Assembly (NCBI GenBank): GCA_902770965.1
Contig: CACXUY010000001.1
Span: 62,001 to 126,000, forward strand
From: an uncultured Lachnospiraceae bacterium
GTDB lineage: Bacteria; Bacillota; Clostridia; Lachnospirales; Lachnospiraceae
Length of the DNA: 64,000 bases
Direction: 5' to 3'
In this document: one piece after another, positions 8,687 to 20,600 of the stretch
How the letters are laid out: each line of letters opens with the position of its first letter
Numbering within the stretch: the first letter of the stretch is position 1
The notes under the pieces: model-generated
Databases searched by the model: none
What the model was told of the DNA's origin: nothing
The model's input: the letters and a program-made list of their open reading frames with translations, nothing else
Program-made: the position numbers and the translations under genes

Positions 8687-11600
8687 TTACTTCTTCGCGT
8701 CATACAGTGCTTTTGCAGCCGCCTGCGCATTGGCCAAGCTATCATACCCGCCTTCTTTCACGACGTCATTTTCAGTGACCTTCTGCGGTGTTCCAAATGT
8801 TCCGTTAGCCGTTACGACCAGGTAGGAATACTTGTGAGGATCTTTTTCCTCGATAATATACCAGCCATACGGCAGATTTCCGATCCAGATCACACCGCTG
8901 GACTGGGAAGTCATCGGGTCTACTGTTACGGTTGTGTCCGTAGGTGTACCGTCAAGCTCGCCAAGCTGTGTCCTCTTAGTTCCTTGCTTGACGACGTACG
9001 GCAATGTGCCTGTACCCTTGAACACTTTGAAGGTCTTACCAGACATGGACGTATAGGTGGTGCCTACCTTCCTCAGGATCACCTTGCGGCTGCCGGTGAC
9101 GCCAGTCCAATAGATGATTCCCGCATCTGTCTTTTCGCCTTCGATCGTGCCGTACAGGTAGGTGTCCGTGCCGTTTTCGGTCGTCTCATCGTCCTGGGCG
9201 TTGCGGAAGGCTTTCAGGTGCGCGGCGTCAAGCTGTGAACCCGTCGGACTCTCGGCAAACTTAACGCCTGTTTCCATCTTCGCAAACGGCATCAGCTGCT
9301 TGTAGCGGTACTGATCCTCCGCCCAGACCCAGATGGAGCTGTCGCCGGAGGTGATGTCTCCTGTCACGATGATGCTTGCCGGATCATATTTTTCATCCGT
9401 CGTGCTCTCCGCGCCGGTCTCAGCGAGGTAAATATCCTGCCGGACAGTATCACTTCCATAGGCTGCTCCGCCATTCTCCTTCGTGCTGTAGCCGTCAAGG
9501 GCTGCCGTGTTGGCATCACTGCCGGAGCCGAATCCGGGACTGCCGGAAAGCTTCAGCGTGCTGCCCTGAGAAACATAGATTCCAGCTCCCTCTCCTCCGG
9601 CCAACACCTTGTTTTTTTCAATGGTGCCGTCGTTCATTGTCATAGTGGCATTTTCTTCCAGCCTGACAGCTCCGCCTTTGCCATCCGTGTAGCATCCACT
9701 GATAGTGAGCTTGCCAAAGCTGACATTACGCCCTGTTTCGATGTTGAGACCACCGCCGCCATCACTGGATTGGCCTTCTTGTTCTTTCTTCGCGTCGCAA
9801 TTCAGAATCTTGACGTTTTCACCTTCTACCGTCAGCGAGGCATCTCCCCATCCGATATTCACACCGCCGCCTTTGGCATCCGCATGGCAGTCACTGATAG
9901 TCAGCTTACCTTCAAATACTGCCGGTGAACTATGAATGAAGATACCGCCGCCACAGCCATTGTTCGCTTTATTTCCTGTGATTTTGACATCAGAGCCACC
10001 AATTTCGCACTTCGTCAAAGCCTCCAGATGCACTCCGCCGCCATGCTGCGCGGCACAGTTAACGACCTGGGCATCACCGTCCATGATGAAATTCCCATTG
10101 ATCTTCTCAATAGCGCCGCCCTTGTCGGTTGCTATGGCATTTCTTAATATGCTTCCGGTGGTCACAGTCAAATCGCCCATTCTTGCATTGATAATGCCTC
10201 CAGGGCCTGTGTGAGTGTAGTTGTTTCCATCAAAGATAATATTCCTGAGTGTCAGTGACAATTCTGTGGGCGCCGAATCCGGTATAGTCAGCATGGAAGC
10301 ATCGCCCGCAGTACCGTTCTTGCCCCTCAAAATGGTCGCGCGAGTGTCGTCAGCATTCGCAAAGCTGCCCTTGCTGTAAATATATACGTCGCCGTTGCTG
10401 TAGCCGGTATTGGTATTCGCCTGCTTCTTAGCCGTAGTGAAGGCCAGCTTGCGGTCCGCCTCAAACAACGGCCTGTCGGTACCGGGCTGCTCATAGTTGC
10501 GCAGCATATGGAGCTGGATGTCGGAACCTATTGTGTATTCATTGCCATCCGCCTTATACAGCTTCAGCTCACTTGTTCCGTCGGCAGCGACGCCCTTCAT
10601 CGCGTTGAATGCTTCCGTCAGGGTTCTGAACACAGCCGGGTAATAGGTGGTTCCGTCTATCACTCTGGAACCCGCCCATCCGCCAGGCGCGGTTATGAAG
10701 AGCAGGCTACCGCTGTCATCCGTCAGCTTACACAGATAGCTCTCCCAGCGGATGATTTTTTCAGATTTGTTGTGTCCTTTATCAGGTGTATGGTTCCCGT
10801 CTATCAGGGTACAGACCGCGCCGTACATTCCGTTGCGGTCGTTAGTGAACTTGTGGAGGTTAGCGCTGCTAATATAAGTACCGAAGTCATCTTCGTATCC
10901 TCCATGAAGCTCATACGGTTCGCTCTCCGCGCTTCCGTCCATCCCGTCAGCGCCGGTAACGTACACGCCGATGTGGGCATCCTCGGTCAGGCCGTTTTCC
11001 GTGGTGTTGATGATAGCGTTTGTATCGCCGACTTCAGTAGTCGGTGTTTCCGCTCTATGCCGTGTCAAAACCAGGTTCTTCTGCTGGGAAGCAAAATTGC
11101 CCACGCCAAAGTTATTGTAGATGACAGCATCACCTTCAAGCCTGAATGTGCATACGGCCCATTTTGTTTGATTGGTTTCCTTCAAAACCGGGAATCCTGC
11201 CGCCGCTCGATCCACACTGTTATCTTCTCCGGCATCCTTAATAGCCAATCCTGACATTGCGTTCACAGCGCCGCCCTTATCAGCGGTCGCTATATTATTC
11301 TCTATCCTGCCGCCATCAATAGTGACCGTGCAGGCCTGCGTACCACTGTCATTGGTTCTTCCGAGAATGGCCGCGCCGTAAGGCGCACGGAGGTTGCGTA
11401 GTGTGCTGTTCTCGATGGACACGGTACTCATCTTCATGTAGACGGCGCCTCCGCCAAGACCCGCGTTGACATCATCGGCCGCCAGGGTTGTTCCGGCGGC
11501 ATGGCCGTCAATAAGGCAATTCTCCAGCTTTGCGGTATATTTATAACCATCTTCGTCAATGTTCGTTCCGGACGGCAGGCCGAAGACAGCGCCGCCAAAA

Positions 11601-14600
11601 TTCCTGGCTGTGCAGTTCAGGATCTTGACCGGCTCCGTGTCTTCTTTATTGCCGACCTTGAGCGTACCGCGCTTAAAATAGATCGCGCCGCCGCCCAGAT
11701 TGGTCTGGTTCGCGTTCGGCGTGGTGTCGTTACAGTTAGCATTCCAGATGTCCGCCCCAAGGCTCTCATGCCCGTTGATCACCGTGCCGTTTTGAAGGCT
11801 GATGGTGTTCTTTCCTTGTCCCTCGACCGGAGAATCACAGTAGATCGCGCCGCCGTTGACATCTGCCGTACAGTCGGCAATCTTGCCGCCGTCTATTATG
11901 ATATTAGGTCCCGGAAACTGATTCAATTTCACAATGTTCCCATTCGGCATTTTGAATCTATCATGCCCGCTGTGGCTGCCACCGTTATCACAGCCATTGA
12001 ACACAAATATCGCGCCGCCATACCTTGCATTCTTCGTGCTGCCATCCAGCTTATCATGCCCATCGATGACCACGTCGGTCAGGGTGAGGGTTGTTTTTCT
12101 TCCTCCTTCACTGTTCTTATGTATGTGCTGGTTGAAAATATGATATATCGCGCCGCCATTTTCGGAGGCCGTACAATCATAGATCTGGGTATGGACCGCA
12201 CTCTCTCCACTGCCTCTGTCCCTCAGATCCAGGTTGCCGTTGGCAACGTAAATCGCGCCGCCCTTTTGAGCATTCACAGTGTCCTTGTCCAGGTTCACAT
12301 GGCCGCGGATAATAATGCCTTGAATCAGAAGATCGGCAGTGTCAGATTCCCTCCTGATCGTATCATCATAGATCGCGCCGCCATAGTATCCGGCTCTGTT
12401 ATCATCCATTTCACCTCCGGTAATGCTCATGGAGCCGCTGCCGGTAGTGTATATGCCGCCGCCCGCGAAGTCAGCAGAGCAGTTATCGATCCTTCCGGGA
12501 TGGTCGGAGGCCGTGGCCAGGATGACCGTCCCAAGATTGTAGACGCCGCCTCCCTTGCCTGACGCGCAGGTGGTTTCGTAGGTGTCACTGTCCACGCTGA
12601 CAATAACTTTGCCATTGGCATTCTTCGGGGCAATCGCTTTACAGCCCCTGATCTCGCCGCCGGTCATATCAAGCTTGCCGGCTTTCACATAGATGCCTCC
12701 GCCATTGCCGTTAACGGCTTCGCAGTCGCTGATCACGCCGGGCTTTCCTCCCTCGGTATGCATGTCGATAGCCATGTCCTTGCCGGCTATGACTGCCTTT
12801 GACTCGGTAAAGATGCCTCCGCCGTTCTCAGCGGCTATGCAATGGTGAATCAGGCCGCCTGTCATATTGATGGTGCCGCTCACTCCATTATAGATCGCGC
12901 CGCCATTTGTGGCAGAGCAATGCTCCATGGAGCCTTCTATGTCGGCATGGGCAGAACCTGCCTGATCGTCTTCCGCCATAGTCAGCTTACCGAGGTTGTC
13001 AATGGCCCCGCCGTTTGTGGCCGCCCTCAGCTTGATCAGTTCGCCGCCATGGAATTCAAGTGTAGCGTTCGCGGAGATGTATACACCGCCGCCTCTGTCA
13101 GCATTGGCATCGACAGCAGCAGCGTCAGCTCTGTTCGCGGCATCCGCTTCCTCAGCAGTCAGCTGCTTTCCGTCTTTGACATCTCCTGCCTTGTATATGG
13201 TCATCGTGCTATGACCATCTATATAGACGTCCCTGAATGTCGCTTCCGCGCCGCTTTCAAGACAGACCGCGCCGCCGTATGCGGGCGTGCTCCCATCACC
13301 AACCGCGTAGTTATCCAGAAGCTTCGCGCCGCTTTCAGTCAACCTGCCTTTTACGCACACCGCGCCGCCTTGGACTGCCTTACTGTTTCTCAAGGTACTG
13401 TCCTCATTCAAGTTCAGCGTTCCGGCGGGCACGCTTATTATGCCGCCGTGTCCGCTGCCGCCGTCGCTTGTATCGCAGGTATAGGTCGTACCTCCTGTTG
13501 TGTATTTACCATCCGCGCCATATGCCTTGTTGCTGCCGTCGAACGTGATCATGGCAGTTGTCAGCGAAGCGGAAGCGTTATTCACGACAAACAAGGATCT
13601 GCCGTTATAGCCGCGCTTAAGGATGGCCACATCATTCCTGTCCCCGGACTCAGGGGTAATTACATTTCCTTCATCATCCTTAACCTCGGCGACATAGGCC
13701 TTCCTGCCGTCAGCGGCCGTAAACGTCTTCACGAAGTTATAGACGCCGCCGGAGGTAGCTGCTGTAGTTATGATGATGTTATCGGTAGAGCTGTTGAGCA
13801 GAACCTTGTCGGTGGACGGTATCACGTAGTCTACCAGCATCTGTATGGCCACCGAATGATCGGCATCCATGGTATAGTAATCGCTCTGTCTTGCGTAATT
13901 CAGCGCTTTGTTAAGCGTCGCGAACGGTGTCTCAGCGACCACATCCTCCCCGCCGATATTCACATTCTCCTCAATCTTGCATATATAAGGAATGGTGTTG
14001 GTTATGACGACTTGCGCGAATGAGTTCTCCGTAGCGGGAGTATACGCGTATTTCGGCATGAAGAGATCTGCTTCGTCCGTCTTCGCCGACGTCTGAAGCC
14101 GTCCCTCATTTTCACCTTCGGTATACAGCGCGAATATGGCGAGCGCTTCACCCGACGCGGTGCGTTCCACCACATAATAGGTATAGGATGCCGGCAGTTC
14201 ACCGATGGTCAATGACCAAATAGACTTGCCGTCTTCCGTCGTCAGATTGTCCAAATCGATCTGATAATCGCCGAAATCTCGAAGCTTCATGCTTCCGCCG
14301 ACTAAACTGTTGCCCGCATGGCCATTCAGCATAGTCACGGCTCCGTCCTGATCTTTGTATGTGTCCGGGATCTCAACGCGGTCTGAGCCGCTGCTGTACT
14401 TTATCCCATACAACTCAATCACAGAAGACTCTGTCTTGAGTCCAGACGCATTGACCTCATTTCCTCTGATGTCCTTCCACAGCTTTTTCACGGTAAATGA
14501 GGTAGTGACCTCCCGGTTTGTGACTGACAGTATCGTCCCAGGATCAGGTTCACCCTTGTTCACCGTCCTTATGAGCCTGAAACGTGCATCCTTGTCATGC

Positions 14601-17600
14601 CCGTCCGCCTTCGTGACATTGAACTCATGGCTTTCGGAAGGTATTACATCCTCGTAGACCGGCTCGAAGGCTGAGGACGCTGCCGCGTCCGATCCTATCC
14701 GTGTCTCTTCAAGTACATAAGCACTGTCCGCTATGTAGCTTTTACTTACATCTATGCCTTCTATCTCGATGACCCATGTCAAGTCGTCAATCACCCTGCC
14801 GTCCGTGGGAAGAGTGATCAGCTTCTCGGTCATGGAGTCGCTCCCAATACGGAAGGGCTTTCCATCCACACGCTTCAATGACAGCGTGACCGTCCGAGGA
14901 TCCAAGGCGTCCCGAGCGGATTTGTCGGCCTGATCTTCAAACTGCCAGGTCTTGTTTACGCTAAGGCGGGTCTGCTTGAGGTCGCACACGAAGGTGTAGA
15001 TAAGCCTCGTGGGTGCCGCGTCGATACCGGTGGCCACTTCCTCTGTCTTAATGGTCAGATCATAGTCCGGCAGCCGGCCTTCCACGGTATCTTCCCCGCC
15101 GAGGTCGCATTTCAAAGGTCTGCCATCCACGCTAAAGACCGGCACCGCGCCGTCGTGCCTGACCGGCGTCCTGGCACTGAGTACCCCCCTCTCCTCCGTG
15201 TTCTCAAAGCCTCCGGTTCCTTCACTTCCACCGACAAGGCTGTAGTACTGAAGCGTATACTCCGCTTTTTTCTGCGAAGGATCATTCTCCTTCAGAGGAT
15301 CTTCATCGGCGTCCAAGGGCGGATGCCATTCCATCTGCACTGTTACGGGATAGTTCTTACGAATGTTGTCATAGGTTATGTCCAGACCGCCAGCGGTGTC
15401 GGGATTGACCGTGAACGCACCGGTTATCTTCGTGGCATCCTGAACACCGTTTGTGATGGTCACAGCGTAAGGGTTGTATTCAGGGTTAATCGTCACGTCC
15501 ATGTCATTTACCAGCTTATATCCGGTCTGAGTGACAGTATAATCTCCCGGCGGAAGATAGCGGTACTTGCTTCCTTCTATCGAGTCCTCGCTCTTTGCGG
15601 CTACCGGCACACCCATATCATAGGTCGTCCCGCTGTCGGTGTCAGCGAAATGATAGCTCACGTTCTGTATCTTCAGCGTGCTCCCCTTGTCATCGGTATC
15701 ATCCTTGAATTTGGAAATGATATTTACCCGACCATAAGGAGTGAACGTGTTGGTGAGTGTGAGCTTTTGCATGCTGTAAGGCTCTTCATGAGTTACCTCT
15801 TGTACAGCCTGACGGTTCACTATTTCAACACTTTCTCCATTCTCGGGAGTGACGGAATTTGAAATACTTCTGTATAAATCCATCTCTTTGATAACTTCCT
15901 TGCCGATTCCGTCGTTGTTATTAATAGTTACAGTCGCACTGCTAATTTCAGGGGTGGTTGTCTGAAAAGGAATATAATAATCCTTGTTCGATGTGCTTAA
16001 TTTAAGACGGAAATTTGTGCTGATAGTATTCGTATATTCATCACCGTTCACGCTCCACTTTAACTCAAGTTTAGTTACATCAAACTCACTGTCAAGACCT
16101 AATAACTTCAAGGCTCCAATCAAAAAAGCGTTAGATTTATTTGTCCTGATATGCAGATACCAGGTTTCATATGGTCCTTGCGGATCTGCCGGATATGCCT
16201 GCTCTGTCCTCGCGGGCATCCCCGGCACGTCTATGATTGTCCGCGTCCCATTCTCAGCCACACAGCTCACAGTCAGTTCTTCCCATTCTCCAGGAAGGCC
16301 TTCACCGTAAGTATCAGGCGTAGCGTCATCGACGGTATCTTCTTTTACCACCATTTCTTCCTCAGTGGCGGTATAGCCTGTGATATCCCCCACGGATATT
16401 TCATATGTCGGGATGTATACCGTGTCCTTCCACTCGGTCGTGCGAGTATCCTCATCCACATGGAGGTCATATGGACGGAAGCCCTTGCCGTCGTTATCCG
16501 CGCGGTCCGGGTCAAGATATACCGGAAGCACATGGCCGGTAGACGCGCCGCTGTTGTTCTTGCCATAAACCCATGTAGTCAGAACATCATCAGACGGAAG
16601 CTGCTCGGCATGACCGTTAAGCTGCCACACCTTCTTCAGCTCCACCTCCTGCAAAGGAATCTCGATATTCTTCATAGCAAGCGTCAAGTGCGCTGTATCG
16701 TAGCTGGTCTGCTGTGCCGTAGAACTGGCCGCTATATACTTCTGGTTAAGAGTGATGTCGCTGTCTGTAACATAAACCGACTTGTGGGCACCTGTATTCG
16801 CCCCATTCTTTTCGATCGCAAGTCTATAAATACTGTCATCAGCTCCAAAATACGGTCCGTAATACAGGCTATTATTTCCGCCCTGCATCACGATCCTATT
16901 GCCTTTATCATCTATAAAAACCAGATTGTCTATGATAAGATCGGTGTAATTATAGGCGTGGGTCGCTAAGATTCTTCCGGTGTCGGTAGTAGCGTAATTT
17001 TCCCATTCCTTGGGTAGACGTATATCCTGGAACAGCACACCATCATGCGAGTCCGGAACATCGTTCACATTAAAGTGTATCTTTGCCTGTGTTACTGTTT
17101 CTCCGGCTTTTGCACTATGTACCTCCATCTCCACTGATCTGAGATGCGTATATAGCTTATGAGGGTAGGTCATCGTATTATCTGATCTTTTACGATAATC
17201 GTCATTCCCGCTGTTCCCATATGTGATGTTATCGACAAGCTTGAACGAAGACACGTTAATATGAATCTGGGCAAGGAAATAATCCCCACTCCCGACATCG
17301 ACATACTGTCCGCCTGTACTCTCATAATAATCATCTATGATCACCGATGGCGTGCGAGACTGAGTCGGGGTCTCCTTACGATAGTATCCATACTTGAACT
17401 CATCCGGAAACTCCCCTTCTTCTATCTGATAGCTGTATGACTGATTTGTCTCAAATTTCTCCTTGCCGGCCATCGACGGAGTATAGGTATGCCCCGCTTG
17501 GGTTTTCACCATCACGCTTGTGTAAAACTCGTGATCTCCGATCTTGTTGAATACATAGACCTCGCGGGTCCACACCTCACCGGACGCATCGCTCGTCTTG

Positions 17601-20600
17601 ACAACTTCGCTTTCTTTAAGAGAGGTTATCGTCTGGGCGGTCTCCTGGTCACTCGAGCTGTATGCGGTCAGGGGGTATCTCCCGGACTCATCCACGCCAT
17701 AGATGGTGAAGGGAACATCAAAACGAGCCCCATTTCCGACCCAGGTCTTTGTGACGGTGATAGGGATCAGCTTGGCATCCACGCGCTCATTATTCCATAT
17801 ATTTATCACGCCCGAAGTAATGGTCAGTGCCGGCGTATAGGATGTATTCGCCTCATCCGCTGTTGCCGTACTGATGCTGAAGTCGTCGTTTACTGAGAGC
17901 AGCCAATGGCTGGGGACGGTTTCATCATTCACCAGCTCTTTCATCACAGGCGCAAAGACCATATGCACCGGGTCATCACCGTTATATTCGTTCACTGATG
18001 ATGTCACTTCCGTGAGTACATAAGTCTTTCCCCTCTCAAATATAATGCCGTCGGTACCATCATAGGGGACAACAAACACACCATCGTTTCCGGTGGTGTA
18101 CTCCTTCGGCGCGTCAGAACTCCCCTGCTCCGCTATCGTGAACTTGATGCCTCCTATGGCATAATTCGTCTGGCTGCCGGAGGTATCTATCAGTCCGAGC
18201 CGGAACTTGACCGGAGTCTTACCCAAAGGCGATCCGTCTTTTCCTTCCTCTACTCCGACGCTGTTGATGGAATTGCCGTTTTTGTCCTTCAAGACCAAGC
18301 TGCCGTTGGTCGGCATCTGTCCGGTGTAGGCATTGTCCCCCCAGCCGGCATCGGTAATGGGGATGGTGATCGTCTTGTGATATACCTGTCCGGTCTTGAG
18401 CGTTTTGGTAGAAGTCACCGTCTCGCCTTCGATAGTCTGGCTGGTCTGACCGTTCGACAGGTTCCAGTTAAGCCTGCCGTCTGCATAAGTCGCGGCTTCA
18501 CTTGAAGTATCATTGCTGCTGTCCGCCGCGGTACCTCCGTCGAGCGAATCCCTGTTGGTATCCGCCTGTCCTTTTAATGCCGGGGAAAGCTCGTCTTCTA
18601 TTGTCATGTCGGAATCGGCGTTGCTGATGGCATCGTTTATGATCGCCTCGAAAGCAGGAAGCAGCTTGCTTGGATTTGAACCCGCGACATAGTTATGCCC
18701 CTGACGGGAGATCAGCTTCTGGCGGTCATTTACAGTAGTTCCGCCGAACATATTCAGGCCATAGATTACGGCATTCGCGTTAAAAAGCTTGCGCGCCTGG
18801 TCACGGACACCGTTGAAGACTATGTTGTCAGCGGCAAGTCCGCCGTCGGCGAAATCTGACAGGTACACGATCACGATTTCCGCATCCCTGCCGCTCGATG
18901 CGTTCGCCTTTCTCCGGCGGTCGACCATTCCGAGCAGTGTCTGAATGGTTTGGGTGTGGTTTGTGCCGTTGTGTCCGGTATATTGATTTTTCATCCAGTT
19001 ATTCGCGGCATCGTAATCGTTATAAAAATCCGAATACAGCTGAGCGCGGTTATCCCACACCAGGAAGGCCACTTCATTGCTGTAGGGTATGGCCTTATGA
19101 TTCGCGTCCAAAAGCGCCCGGGTGGCCTTCAATATGGCCGACCTCGCCCACATGAACCTGGGAGCGGTCAGATTGGTTCCTCCCACATTCGCGGTCGCCG
19201 CGTTAGCCATGGAACCGGTTTCGTCACAAACAAGTATGAAATCAATGGGCTTGCCCTGCTTCTGGAAGAAGCTGATAGTGATCTCTATGTCTCCGTTGGC
19301 GTTGACCTCAGACTTCTTCCATATCTGGGTCATGCTCGTATCGTTCTCTGCGCCCTTCTTCGTCTCGCTGTCAGCGTTCAATGCCTCGACCTCAGGGTTT
19401 GTGACGATCAGGTCAGGTACATTTATCGCGTCAGGGAAAAGTGTGTTGACATAGCTCTCCTCGACCAGCGTACTGCTGCCGGCAGGAAAGACCGTGTATG
19501 GCGCTGATATGACCTTGACGCCATTTATGGTGCCGGGCAAAACGGCAGTTCTGGACAGATTGCTGTATCCGGATGCACGCCTGGTTATAGTAGCCCCGGT
19601 TCTCTGGTTATTGATAGAATAGATGAAGCCCTGATAAGTCACTGTCTGAGGGTCTGTGACGCGGATATCTATGATCCTTCCGTCCGTCAAAGTGATAGTC
19701 AGCTTTTCCTCAGTCTCGAAGGATTGAATGCTGGTCAGCAGCCAGTCTTCTTCCCTGTCATAGTCCTGCCAGGAAGAATCATCCGTATACTCGATGGCCT
19801 CCGGCTCTCCCGAAGCCGCATCGTCTTCAGAATCAGGTATCAAGGCTTCCGCGCGTTTCTTCAGCGCCTGCCTCGCTTCCTCTCTGTCCACCTTATCTAC
19901 AGTGAGTAGTTCGGGATTACTAAACTCAACGTTTCTGATAACAGAAAAATCCTCCAATAATTCTCTTGCTTCAACGGCATCTGTGTCCGCACCGGCTACT
20001 ATCGCTTCCAGCAGTTCGGACAGCAGGAGGGTCGTCCCTCCTTCCATGCTGAAGGTGTACTCTCCCCAGTGGAAATCAACCGTATATCCGAGCACGACGA
20101 ACACAGAGAAGCCATCGGTCGTGAAGGCGGCGGTGTTGTTGATGAGATCGACCTCCATGAGCTGAGGAATGCTGTTAAGGACAGTCAGCAGCTCTTCGTC
20201 ATCCACGCTTTCATCATCTAAAACATAGCCGTGCTCCTCCCTTTCTTCATCAGAAAGATCGACATACACAGCCCTGTCTTCATCTGAAAGACCGGCATAG
20301 ACAAGCCGCTCCTCCTCTGACAGGTCTGCATACACTTCACGCTCTTCATAAGAGAGGCCTATATAAACATCACGCTCTTCATCCGAAAGCTCATCATAAA
20401 CTTCCCGCTCTTCATCTGAAAAGCCGGCATACGCCTCCTGCCGCAGCTCTTCCTGCAGCTCCTCCGACAGTTTTTCCGCAAAATGAACCACACTGACCTG
20501 CATGTTATCAGCCAGCTTGTAGTGAGGAATACTGATCTCGACCTTCATATCCTTCGCGGGCTGGTATTCCTCGCCGGTCGCCTTGCTGCGAAGCGAGATA

